Shown here in pieces: positions 43,017-51,574 of a DNA stretch of 64,000 bases (its first letter is position 1; every line of letters starts with the position of its first letter). The notes below the pieces were generated by a model. It was not told the origin of the DNA, ran no database searches, and saw nothing but the letters and a program-made list of their open reading frames with translations. Source of the stretch: JAJNBA01 sp963842295 (lineage in GTDB: Bacteria > Actinomycetota > UBA4738 > HRBIN12); the NCBI GenBank assembly GCA_963842295.1, contig CAWJFY010000002.1:1-64000 (forward strand), written 5' to 3'. Made by a program: the position numbers and the translations under genes.

Positions 43017-43856
43017 ATGTCGATCAGGGTCCCCACGATGCTCGCATGCCTCACCGCTCTCTCCTCTGCCGCGGCGTGCGCGAACGCCTCGTCCGATCCG
43101 CCCGGATCATCGCCCGATGCAACACGTTACGAAACGAACGCGACCGTTCTGGACGACGGCACCGGGCCGGTGCTCTGTCTCGGAGGTGTTGCCGAATCAT
43201 TGCCGCCACAGTGCGACGGCATCCCTCTCCACGATTGGAGCTGGGATGCCGTCGACGGTGAACAAACGGCGAGCGGCGTGACGTGGGGCGACTTCCACGT
43301 CGTCGGCACCTACGACGGCACGTCGTTCACGGTCGAGGGGGCCGGGCAGCCCGAAGCCGTGCCGCCCGATGACGGGGACCCATTCGCCACGCCGTGTCCC
43401 GAACCCGCCAACGGATGGACGAACTCCGGTCCGGCAACGACCGAGAAGGATCTGAACGCCGCGATGCGCGTGGCGGAGGGCATCCCCGCCTACGCAGGCC
43501 TCTGGATCGACTCCCAAGAGCCGGTTGAGTTCGCGGAGCCTGGCCCTGTGGTGCTGAACGTGGCGTTCACGGGAGACCCGGAGAGCTATGAACAGATGCT
43601 CCGTGACGCGTGGGACGGGCCCCTCTGCGTGGTCTCCTTCGAACACACCTACCGGGAGCTCCGGCGAACGCAGGACGACCTGTCCGAGGGCGGCGCCGAG
43701 GAGGCCGGCCTCGAGCTCCTCTCGTCGAGCGTGAACGTGATGTCGAACCAGGTCGAGATCGGTGTCGTCGTGACGACCGCCGAGGCGGAGCGCTCGCTCG
43801 ACGAGACGTACGGCGAGGGGACGATCCTGGTACTTCCGGCGCTTCTCCCGGTCTGA
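43017..43856 (+). CDS. putative lipoprotein, unknown function
   Basis: A 279-residue exported protein with signal VPTMLACLTALSSAAAC and lipobox Cys, then an Asn/Asp-rich linker. The mature part starts with an OB-like beta domain (GPVLCLGGVAESLPPQCDGIPLHDWSW; VTWGDFHVVGTYDGTSFTV), with a Cys pair that may form a disulfide, and ends in an alpha/beta section (AERSLDETYGEGTILVLP). A homologous arrangement is common in actinobacterial hypothetical lipoproteins. Leaderless box upstream. Confidence 0.8.
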   Translation: MSIRVPTMLACLTALSSAAACANASSDPPGSSPDATRYETNATVLDDGTGPVLCLGGVAESLPPQCDGIPLHDWSWDAVDGEQTASGVTWGDFHVVGTYDGTSFTVEGAGQPEAVPPDDGDPFATPCPEPANGWTNSGPATTEKDLNAAMRVAEGIPAYAGLWIDSQEPVEFAEPGPVVLNVAFTGDPESYEQMLRDAWDGPLCVVSFEHTYRELRRTQDDLSEGGAEEAGLELLSSSVNVMSNQVEIGVVVTTAEAERSLDETYGEGTILVLPALLPV

Positions 43857-43867
43857 GCTTTCGCGAC

Positions 43868-44554
43868 CTAGGCGTCGATCAGGATCAACACCACGGCAAT
43901 GTAGTGGCACGCCGCGGCGGCCGCCGTGGCGGCGTGCCACAGCTCGTGGTAGCCGAACGTCCGCGGGAACAACTTCGGCCGGTGCAGGGCCAGGACGAGA
44001 GCTCCCATCGAGTACAGGAGGCCGCCTGTGATGGTGAGCACCAGCGCGGCCGGACTCAGCGCACGGACGAATCGCGGGAAGACGATGACTCCCGCCCACC
44101 CCAGCCCGAGGTACATCACGCCCGAGAGCACATGGAGGTCGACCCGGTAGAGCTTCACGAGGACACCGACGGCAGCGACGACCCAGATCGCAACGAGCAG
44201 CCACCGTCTCCACGCGCCGTCCAGGAGCAGCACGCAGTACGGCGTGTAGGAGCCCGCGATCAGCAGGAAGATCGCCGCGTGGTCTCTCCGCTGCCATCGA
44301 GCGAACTCCTCGACGGACCACGAGCCTCGGTGATACGTCGAGCTCACCCAGAACACGGTGATGAGCGAGACCACGTAGACGGCAACCGCGATCCGCGCTT
44401 CCCAGGTGGGCGCGATGGCCAGCAGGAACACTCCCGCGGGGCCTGCCACCAGGAACGAGACCCTGTGGATCCACCCGCGAGCCCGTGGGCGCGGCGCCAC
44501 TTGCAGCGTCGAAGCGCGATCGCCCGTCGTTGGACGGTCCGGATACGAACTCAC
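43868..44554 (-). CDS. trhA: haemolysin III / TrhA family membrane protein
   Basis: A 228-residue seven-helix protein of the haemolysin III (YqfA, PAQR-related) family. It carries the family motifs RGWIHRVSFLVAGPAGVFLL, a conserved SSTYHRGSW, ARWQRRDHAAIFLLIAGSYTPYCV, and the end GYHELWHAATAAAAACHYIA with metal-binding His. It probably modulates membrane lipids. The start is placed at GTG 44554 because TATCCT ends 8 nt upstream; the ATG at 44581 would lie inside the -10 region and next to a terminator stem. Confidence 0.88.
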   Translation of the reverse strand: MSSYPDRPTTGDRASTLQVAPRPRARGWIHRVSFLVAGPAGVFLLAIAPTWEARIAVAVYVVSLITVFWVSSTYHRGSWSVEEFARWQRRDHAAIFLLIAGSYTPYCVLLLDGAWRRWLLVAIWVVAAVGVLVKLYRVDLHVLSGVMYLGLGWAGVIVFPRFVRALSPAALVLTITGGLLYSMGALVLALHRPKLFPRTFGYHELWHAATAAAAACHYIAVVLILIDA

Positions 44555-44562
44555 GCCGCCCG

Positions 44563-44568
44563 AGGATA
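44563..44568 (-). promoter_or_regulatory. -10 box (TATCCT) of trhA
   Basis: TATCCT on the minus strand, 8 nt before GTG 44554; decides the start of trhA. Confidence 0.5.
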
Positions 44569-44587
44569 GTTGCCGCGGCATGAGGAA

Positions 44588-44612
44588 GGCCGCGGGCCTT
44601 CGGCCCGCGGCC
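44588..44612 (-). terminator. strong GC hairpin after beta-helix gene
   Basis: Perfect 10-bp stem GGCCGCGGGC / GCCCGCGGCC with a 5-nt loop (CTTCG on the plus strand), 30 nt past the stop of the beta-helix gene. No long T-run, typical of high-GC intrinsic terminators. Confidence 0.65.
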
Positions 44613-44641
44613 CTCCTCGGCCTTTCTGCGATCTGATGGAC

Positions 44642-45874
44642 CTACGGGCAGATCCCGTTGGGGTCGTCCGTCACACCGTTGTTGCTGGTCCAGGTGTTGG
44701 CGGTACCCGACGTGCCCGAGCCCGTCGAGTCGTCCTCGCAGTCGAGGTTGCCGTTCCCGGAGGCCGTGTTGCTACGGATCTGGTTCCCCTTGGTCAACGA
44801 CCCGAAGAAGATGCCATCCCTCGGCGCGAATGCTCCGACGCCGTTGTTCCTCAGCGTGTTGTTCCGGGCTGAGACAGCAGCGAAGTCCTCTGCCGTGACA
44901 TCGATCCCGCTACCCTCCGCGCCGGTGACGGTGTTGCCCACCACGTTCACGTTCGCGGTGGAACCAGTACCAGCCAGCGTGTCCCGGACAGCGATCCCCG
45001 CGAACCCCGGGTTCGTCAGGACGTTCCTCTGGATCAGGATGCCGGCGGAGTCACCGCCCACGAAGATCGTGGACCCGAAATCGTCGCCATCGACGTTGTC
45101 GTTCGTCTGGTTCGCCACGACCTGCGCGTTCTGCACGTCGAAGAGCGCAACGAACGTGTTGTCATTCAGGCTGCGGTTGTTCTGGATGGTGATGCTCTCT
45201 TGCTGTATGCCCGCCGCCGCGAAGATGACGCCGGTGTTGATGTGGTTCCTGAAACTGTTCGCCTGGATGGTGATCCCGACGGCTCCCTGGTCGGAGTAGA
45301 TCCCGTTGCCCGACGCCGACCCCGGCCGGTTGTTGCCGTCCAGCAGGTTGCGCCGAGCCAGCGTCGTCGCGGCACCGTTCCCGTGCAGGTAGATCCCGAA
45401 CACGTTGTCGCGCACGATGTTGTTGAGGATCTGGTAGCCCGAGAACGTGGGGGATGTCTGGATGCCCGCGTTGTTCGAGTTCCCCTCAACGAGGAATCCG
45501 TTCAATGTGATCCCGTTCGCCGCCAGCATGAAGATCGGCAGGTTGGCGTCGGCCGAATGCACGATCGACTCGTTGGCGGGATTGATGGCGCGGGTGCCGT
45601 TCACTCCCCGCTTCGCCCCGTTCAGGATGAGAGCCTTGTCCACCGTCACGTTCTCGGTGTACGTGCCGGGGCAGACCTTGACGGTATCCCCTGCCACCGC
45701 GGCGTTCACGCCGGCCTGGATCGTGCTGTGAGTTGGGGTGGCCGCGTTGCAGTTGGTGAGTGACGCCATCCCGTCGTTGTCGACCACCTGCGTGACGGCC
45801 GCGCGGGCCGGGGCGGTCCCGATCATCATGAGACTGGCGGTGAGCGCCAGAGAAACTCCTATTAACCTCTTCAT
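44642..45874 (-). CDS. secreted right-handed parallel beta-helix protein
   Basis: A 410-residue exported protein. Signal peptide MKRLIGVSLALTASLMMIGTAPARA; then a pectate-lyase-like parallel beta-helix, with repeats of the form GITLNGFLVEGN, YQILNNIVRDNVFGIYLHGN, VGITIQANSFRNH, ILIQRNVLTNPGFAGIAVRD, VNVVGNTVTGAEGSGIDV, and NTASGNGNLDCEDD at the end. It opens with STIQAGVNAAVAGDTVKVCPGTY, common to PbH1/NosD-like proteins. No catalytic residues can be named. Asn content is high and GC visibly lower than neighbours. GAGGAGG precedes the ATG. May bind or cut polysaccharide. Confidence 0.85.
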   Translation of the reverse strand: MKRLIGVSLALTASLMMIGTAPARAAVTQVVDNDGMASLTNCNAATPTHSTIQAGVNAAVAGDTVKVCPGTYTENVTVDKALILNGAKRGVNGTRAINPANESIVHSADANLPIFMLAANGITLNGFLVEGNSNNAGIQTSPTFSGYQILNNIVRDNVFGIYLHGNGAATTLARRNLLDGNNRPGSASGNGIYSDQGAVGITIQANSFRNHINTGVIFAAAGIQQESITIQNNRSLNDNTFVALFDVQNAQVVANQTNDNVDGDDFGSTIFVGGDSAGILIQRNVLTNPGFAGIAVRDTLAGTGSTANVNVVGNTVTGAEGSGIDVTAEDFAAVSARNNTLRNNGVGAFAPRDGIFFGSLTKGNQIRSNTASGNGNLDCEDDSTGSGTSGTANTWTSNNGVTDDPNGICP

Positions 45875-46396
45875 GCAACTCCTCCTCGTTTCGGTGACGG
45901 GGCAGGCCGAGATGCCGACTCCCGTTGCGATCAAGTGGATGTCGAACGACCGAAGCTCTTGGCCAGCTCGATCTCACGGCTTCTCTCGACCGGTCCACTT
46001 GCCGGTCGAGCGATACTCTTCGTTGCGAGAGAAGCCATCTCGTGTGGTCGTGGACCCCGTTCCTCCCTTCCCACCCACGACGGTCTACGAGCCAAGGCTC
46101 CAACCGATTGCGCGAACGGGCGAAATGATCCAGCACACAACGAAACCTCAGGATGCCTGCAGGGGATGTGCGCTGCTCTGCGCCATTTCGCGCACGTGAA
46201 ACTCAAGCATACCTCACCAGCGAAACCGGTGTCATGTCGTGATCACAGGATCAGGTGTGGCGTTCGTCCGGCCTGACTATCTCGGCCGGGCACTATCCGG
46301 ATCTACGCGGGATGAAGCGAGTAGGCCCGATCCTGCGAGGGTCGTGAAGCAGGAAGGACTGTCAGTAACGACCCGCGTAGAATCGGCGGGCTCTCG
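45875..46396. other. intergenic region, no gene seen
   Basis: About 520 bases between divergent genes, with lower GC than the rest. Only short shadow-like frames. I searched for riboswitch motifs before the beta-helix gene and saw none that hold up. TAGAAT near 46378 is a possible -10 box for the plus-strand operon. Confidence 0.5.
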
Positions 46397-47017
46397 ATGA
46401 TCGAACCGATGGACACATCGCGTACGGCGAGCGGGACACCCCGGCTTCATGGCCTGCCCGTGTTCGGATCCGCCGCGGCCGGGCTCCTGCTTGGGCACGC
46501 GCTGTCGTACATGCTCGCGATCCCCGACCCGTATCACCGTGACTTCGTCCTGAGCCGAACGGGCCACGGCTACCTCCCCGCGGCGAGTCAGACCGCGATG
46601 ATCCTCGTCCTCGCGGTTGCGGCCGCGATCTTCGCGCGGGCGTTCTCCAACCGCGTCGCCCGGGGCGGGCCTGAACGGTTCACCTCGATCGCCGGCACGC
46701 TCGCGATCGTGCAGATCGGGGCGTTCGTCGCCCTGGAGATCCTCGAACGGGTCGCGACCGGCGCACCGCTCGGCGACCTCGTGCGCGACCATCTGCTCGT
46801 GATCGGCCTCGTCGTGCAGGTCGCCGTTTCACTCGTCGGAGCCGCCCTTCTCGTTTGGTTCGCCCGCACGTCGGCACGGATCGTCGGCGCCGCGATCGGC
46901 AGATCGGTCGCGCTCCCCCGGCCGATCCACCTCGACACCTTCCCCGCGACACCCGACCACCCGCGCCGTCGGGTCGTCGCGTCCGCTCGGAACGTCCGAG
47001 CACCCCCTCCGCGTTGA
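46397..47017 (+). CDS. membrane protein in CopC/CopD operon
   Basis: A 206-residue protein with four hydrophobic helices (LPVFGSAAAGLLLGHALSYMLAI, ASQTAMILVLAVAAAIFARAF, LAIVQIGAFVALEILERV, LLVIGLVVQVAVSLVGAALLVWFA), His near helix 1 (GHALSYMLAIPDPYHRD) and a basic Arg/Pro tail. I do not recognise a family. It is the first gene of a four-gene run ending in the CopC/CopD protein, 64 nt before the next gene, so copper or metal handling is a reasonable guess. Confidence 0.7.
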   Translation: MIEPMDTSRTASGTPRLHGLPVFGSAAAGLLLGHALSYMLAIPDPYHRDFVLSRTGHGYLPAASQTAMILVLAVAAAIFARAFSNRVARGGPERFTSIAGTLAIVQIGAFVALEILERVATGAPLGDLVRDHLLVIGLVVQVAVSLVGAALLVWFARTSARIVGAAIGRSVALPRPIHLDTFPATPDHPRRRVVASARNVRAPPPR

Positions 47018-47081
47018 CGCCTCTCTGATCGAACCGCGCGGCTTTCGTCGCGCTCGGAGATGTCTCCATGGAGGGACGAAC

Positions 47082-47762
47082 ATGATCAAGCACCTCGCCC
47101 GGCCGCTGGTGGCCGCGACGCTCACGGGTCTCCTCGCGGTGCTACTCGCGCCTGTAGCCCTCGCACACGAACCGCGTACGCAGGGCGACCTCGAGATGGT
47201 GGTCGGCTTCGGCACGGAGCCCGCGTACGCCGGCCAGCCGAACAGCGTGCAGCTCATCCTGGTCCACGACGGCAAGCCGGTCGTCGACCTGGGCAACACG
47301 CTCGACGTCGAGGTGTCGTTCGGCGACGAGACGATGCCGCTCGAGATCGAGCCGTTCTTCGCCGTCGGCGAGTTCGGCGAGCCGGGCGATTACCGTGCGT
47401 GGTTCATCCCCACGCGACCGGGCCAGTACGAGTTCCACTTCTCGGGGACCATCGACGGCGAGGAAGTGGACCAGACCTTCACGTCTGGCCCGAAGACGTT
47501 CGGCGACGTGGAGAACCCGGCAGATATCCAGTTCCCCGTCCAGGATCCGACGAACGGCGAGCTCGCGGAGCGGATCGATCGGGAGGTCCCGCGCCTCGCC
47601 TCCGCTATCGAGGACGCCGGTGTCGAGGCAGCCGCGCAGGCGAACCTGGCGTCGGACGTATCGAGCGCCCGCATGTTCGCGGTGATCGGGCTCGTCGTCG
47701 GCGGCATCGGTCTGATCGTCGCCGTCATGGCGTTGGTGCTCGCGAGACGGAAGGAATCCTAA
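47082..47762 (+). CDS. secreted membrane-anchored protein (YtkA-like) in copper operon
   Basis: A 226-residue exported protein: signal LARPLVAATLTGLLAVLLAPVALA ending in AHE, so a His is at the mature N-terminus, as in CopC-type proteins. A beta-sandwich follows (NSVQLILVHDGKPVVDLGNTLDVEVSFGD split over strands; FIPTRPGQYEFHFSGTIDGEEV), then a helical linker and a C-terminal anchor helix (MFAVIGLVVGGIGLIVAVMALVLA). GGAGG before ATG 47082. Likely a periplasm-side metal-binding partner. Confidence 0.78.
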   Translation: MIKHLARPLVAATLTGLLAVLLAPVALAHEPRTQGDLEMVVGFGTEPAYAGQPNSVQLILVHDGKPVVDLGNTLDVEVSFGDETMPLEIEPFFAVGEFGEPGDYRAWFIPTRPGQYEFHFSGTIDGEEVDQTFTSGPKTFGDVENPADIQFPVQDPTNGELAERIDREVPRLASAIEDAGVEAAAQANLASDVSSARMFAVIGLVVGGIGLIVAVMALVLARRKES

Positions 47763-47787
47763 GGAGGATGCGCGAGAGGAGTTGACG

Positions 47788-48337
47788 ATGCTCGCCCACG
47801 CGGGAGGTGGAGATGAATTCGCATCGTCGCTGCTCGTCATGGCGGCGGCTTGGTTTGGGCTGGGTGGGGTTCAGCCGTGTACGGGAGCGGGGTTTCCCTC
47901 GCCTGCCTCGATGGGGCGCCTGGGGGTTCCTGGGCCTTGCACCCGTGGTCCTCGTCGCCTCGCTCATCCTGCCGCAACGGATCTGGCCGCAGCCGTCGAC
48001 GAGCGGTCCACGACCGGCATCGACGGCGTCCATCGCTTTCGTCGAACCGACACCGGATGAAGCCATCACGGGCGACGTGCTTCGAGTGCGCCTCGACCTC
48101 AGCGACGGACGCGTCGTCGAGGCCACCTCGACGAACGTGTCGCCGGACACCGGCCACATCCATCTGTACGTCGACGGCGAGATCGTCTCGATGACGTACG
48201 GCATGGAGCAGGAAGTGCCGGTCGCCGATCTCGCCCCGGGCGCGCACCGGCTGCGGGCGGAGTTCGTCGCCGCAGACCACGCGCCCTTCAACCCTCGAGT
48301 GGTGGCCACCGTCACCTTCGTGACGGAGGGCTCGTGA
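47788..48337 (+). CDS. membrane-anchored Ig-like domain protein in copper operon, frameshifted
   Basis: The N-terminus MLAHAGGGDEFASSLLVMAA (ATG 47788 behind GAGAGGAG) is in one frame; GWVGFSRVRERGFPRLP, a helix LGLAPVVLVASLIL and a beta domain (SIAFVEPTPDEAITGDVLRV... HIHLYVDGEIVSM... FVAADHAPFNPRVVATV) are in another. An extra G near 47858 joins them. The domain resembles DUF4399/YtkA-like Ig folds. The uncorrected frame can start at ATG 47813. Its stop overlaps the next start (GTGA). Two His (HIHLY) might bind metal. Confidence 0.7.
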
Positions 48338-50296
48338 GACGTCTCGCACTTTCGGCGTTCCTGGGGCTCGCGTTCGCCACGATATGGACGACGGCGCTCG
48401 CGACCCCTGCGTCCGCACACGCGGCGCTCAAGGAGACGGACCCGGCGAACGGGGCGCTGCTCGATACCGCACCGAAGGAGATCCGATTCGCCTTCACGGA
48501 ACCCCCGGACCTGTCGCTCACGACGATCGGCGTGGTGGACCGATCCGGTGCGCCCGTCCCGACGGGTCCCGTGGAGCCGGTCCCAGGCGCGGATCGCCAG
48601 ATCCGAGTCGGCCTGAAGGACGTGCCCGATGGCGTCTACACGGTGACGTGGCGGACGGTCTCGAGCGTCGACGGCCATGTGACGTCTGGCGCGTTCACCT
48701 TCGGCGTCGGAGTCACACCCGGCGAGGTCGTGCCCACCCCGCAGGAGAACGAGGCGCAGTCGTCGGCGCCATCCCCCCTGGCGGTCGCCGGTCGGTGGGG
48801 GCTGTACGTGGGGGTCGCCGTGCTGTTCGGCGGAGCGATCACCGGGTTGCTCGTGTTCGGCCCGAGGTCGCTCGCACGTCCATGGCTCCTCGCCTCCGCG
48901 TGGGCGCTGGCCGGCGTGGGCGTGGTGGCGATGACGCTCGCGGAGCGAGCGGACGTCGGAGTCCCGCTCGGGACGTTGCTCCGATCGGACTCGGGCGGCG
49001 CGTTCGTCAGGCTCGCGATCGCGATCGGCGTCATGGGCCTCGCGGCGATACTCGCGGCGTTCAGACCCGGCAGGATCACGCTGCTGCTCCTCGCCGTGTC
49101 CGCGGGTGCCGTGATCCTGGTGCGCGCGGAAGGCGGGCATGCCGGACCTTCGACGGTCGACGTACTGCTGCAGGGCACACATCTCGCCGCCGTCGGAGCC
49201 TGGATCGGGGGTCTCACGTGGCTCGTCGCAGGCCTCCGCCGGGGCGCGGACGCGGACAGGGTGCGCGCCTATTCGAACCTCGCCGGGATCGGGCTGGCGG
49301 TGTTGGTCGTCACCGGCGTCCTCCGCGCCTCCGACGAACTCGGAGGTCTCACGTGGTGGCTGCATGCATTCGATACCGACTACGGGACAGCGCTCGTCGC
49401 GAAACTGGCGATCGTCGTCCCGCTGGTCGGCCTCGGCGCGCTCAACCGCTTCCGGAACGTCCGGCGCATCCGGGAGCTCGGGACACGACCGCTCCTGCGG
49501 ACGGTGAGCGGGGAGCTCGTGCTCGCGGCCGGGGTGTTCGCGATGACCGGCCTCCTGACGGGGATCCCGCCGCAAGGGGTCCGGACAGAACCGACGCCGC
49601 AGAGGCTGGAATCGCTCGTGGTCAGCGGCTCGGACTTCGCCACGACGACGACCGTCCGGCTGCAGATCTCGCCAGGGATCGTCGGGGCGAACGCGTTCGT
49701 GGCGGACGTGACCGACTTCGACACGGGAGACCCGCTCGACGCGGACCGCGTCACGCTGACGTTCGCGTTGACGGACCAACCGGAGGTGAGCTCGGAGCTC
49801 GAACTCGACCGGGGCGAGGACGGGACGTGGCAGGCCGACGGAACGGCGCTGTCCGTCCGCGGGACGTGGGCCGTCACGGTCTTGGTCGAGGAAGGATCGG
49901 GATCGGTCGACGTACCGCTCGAGGTGACACCGAAGACCGCCGGGCAGCGAGTCGAGGTCTCACGCGTGGAGGGCCAGCCCGACATCTACACGATCCATCT
50001 GGAGGGCGGCGTGTCGATCCAGGCGTACGTCGACCCCGGCCGGCCGGCCACGATGAACCAGGTGCACATCACTGCGTTCGACGCGACCGGCGCGGAGCTG
50101 CCGCTTCACCACGCTGCCCTGAAGATCACGCCGGTCGGACGGCAAGGCCTACCGACCGAAGCTGATGCAACTTTCGCCCGGGCACTTCGCCGCGAACGTC
50201 AAGGTCGATCCCGGGAAGTCCTCATTCGATATCTCGATCCTCACCCGCGACGGTGACGAGTTCGAGGTGTTCTTCGAGCAGACCTTCGGAACGTGA
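48334..50296 (+). CDS. CopC-CopD fusion copper resistance/uptake protein, frameshifted near 3' end
   Basis: A ~653-residue protein of YcnJ type. A signal peptide precedes a mature N-terminal His (SAHAALKETDPANGALL); CopC domain ~30-125 with the copper-site SSVDGHVTSGAFTFGV; CopD membrane domain ~150-420 with eight or so helices; C-terminal YtkA-like domain (~430-650; QAYVDPGRPATMNQVHI). Removing one G near 50132 replaces a shadow tail with LMQLSPGHFAANVKVDPG and a stop at 50296. Probably moves copper across the membrane. GTG start overlaps the previous stop. Confidence 0.88.
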
Positions 50297-50330
50297 GCCG
50301 GCGCCCCTTGGCCGGGGGCGGATCCGAGTC

Positions 50331-51485
50331 TCAGCCCGTATCGAGGAACGCGTCGTGATCCACGTCCGTCGCCCGGAGTTCGGGTCCACCTCGGTAGCGG
50401 GAGCCGTCAGCCCTGAACCAGCGAAGCCGTCCGTCGTCGGCACGCTCGACCGTCCATCCGTGCTCATGGACGAGCCGATGGTGGAACCCGCAGATGAGCA
50501 GCAGGTTGTTGAGGTCGGTGGCGCCTCCCCGTGACCACCACACGATGTGGTGCGCGTTGGCGAACGCCGTAGACCCGCATCCCGGGAACCGGCACCCTCG
50601 GTCCCGATGGCGGAGCTGCCGCATCATCGATGCGGAGGGCTCTCGCTTCGTACGCCCCAAAGAGATCGCGTCACTGGCATCGTTCTCGGCGACGACTTGG
50701 ATCCGAGCGTCACACGCGAGGCGCTGGAGTGCTTCGGGCGGCATGACCGCGCCGTGCTCGGTCTCCGCGTTCCGTCGTCCCGACAAGGCCTCGAGTGAGG
50801 CATGGACCACCACGGTCGCCCGATCGGCGTCGGCGTCGGCGGCGATGCGCTGCGAACACAAGGCCAGCAGGGCGTCGGCGCGGCGTGCCTCGATGACGAC
50901 CGCCTCGGTTCGGGCCGGCATGGCGGGGATCTGATCGACGACCCTCTCGAGAGCCTTCGCGACGATCGCTCCCTGGGCCGAAGGCATGCGAGCCTCGAGG
51001 CCGAACCGACGACCGCCCTCTTCGTACCAATACCGCAGGGACCTGTCCCGCTCGATCTCCGTGGTCTCGTCCAGGGCCGCCCTCACCTCGAGATCCGCTC
51101 GACGCCGGATCGTGGCACACGTGGCGTCGCTCGCCCATCCGATGAGCTCACCCTCGGTCTCCGCGGTGGCGAACCGGCACAGCTCGACAACCTTGTCTAT
51201 GCCCAGCACGCCGGCCTCGAGCGCATCGGTGATGGCCGGCAAGTTGTCCAGCGCAGCCGCTGCCTTGATCCATCGGTCCGCCTTCCACCACGACATGCCG
51301 TAGCGGATGGAGAGCCAATGCGCCAGGTCCCGAGCGCCCGAGTCCTGCCATGCGCTCCGTCGCTCGACTTCGGCGACGACGCGGAGCAGCGCCACCTGCG
51401 CCGCGGCGATATGGCGGTTGAGCGCATCCGCGACGCGGATCAGCCCGTCGTCGTCGAGATCGGCGCTCGCGAAGGACCCGTACAT
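50331..51485 (-). CDS. DUF222 / HNH endonuclease (13E12-like)
   Basis: A 384-residue protein: helical DUF222 domain (residues ~1-280; VLLRVVAEVERRSAWQDSGARDLAHWL... AALDNLPAITDALEAGVL) and a C-terminal HNH nuclease (~300-360) with RDRGCRFPGC, AHHIVWWSRGG, TDLNNLLLICGFHHRLVHEHGW. All HNH residues are present. This family is repeated in mycobacteria (13E12) and some copies are LexA-linked. ATG 51485 is chosen because TAGTCT lies 7 nt upstream; a longer frame to 51515 has a -10 box inside it. Confidence 0.9.
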   Translation of the reverse strand: MYGSFASADLDDDGLIRVADALNRHIAAAQVALLRVVAEVERRSAWQDSGARDLAHWLSIRYGMSWWKADRWIKAAAALDNLPAITDALEAGVLGIDKVVELCRFATAETEGELIGWASDATCATIRRRADLEVRAALDETTEIERDRSLRYWYEEGGRRFGLEARMPSAQGAIVAKALERVVDQIPAMPARTEAVVIEARRADALLALCSQRIAADADADRATVVVHASLEALSGRRNAETEHGAVMPPEALQRLACDARIQVVAENDASDAISLGRTKREPSASMMRQLRHRDRGCRFPGCGSTAFANAHHIVWWSRGGATDLNNLLLICGFHHRLVHEHGWTVERADDGRLRWFRADGSRYRGGPELRATDVDHDAFLDTG

Positions 51486-51493
51486 GTGTTCGA
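51478..51493 (-). promoter_or_regulatory. degenerate LexA-like box over HNH gene start
   Basis: Minus strand TCGAAC-ACAT-GTACGG, 10 of 12 fixed bases of the actinobacterial LexA box. It spans the start codon of a leaderless gene and abuts the -10 box. Confidence 0.4.
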
Positions 51494-51498
51494 GACTA
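51493..51498 (-). promoter_or_regulatory. -10 box (TAGTCT) of HNH gene
   Basis: TAGTCT on the minus strand, 7 nt before ATG 51485. Confidence 0.55.
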
Positions 51499-51574
51499 GG
51501 AGGGAATCCCGCCATGTGCAGTGACGTACCTCACATCTGGACGAGATCTCTTCTCGTTTCGACCTCGAGTGACC

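Noticed and set aside
45880..46200. Possible c-di-GMP or other riboswitch in the leader of the beta-helix gene
   Set aside because: Some pieces resemble GEMM loops by eye, but the order and pairing do not fit.
50302..50320. GC hairpin after the copper operon (CGCCCC / GGGGCG) as a terminator
   Set aside because: Only six base pairs and no T-run; too weak to annotate in this composition.
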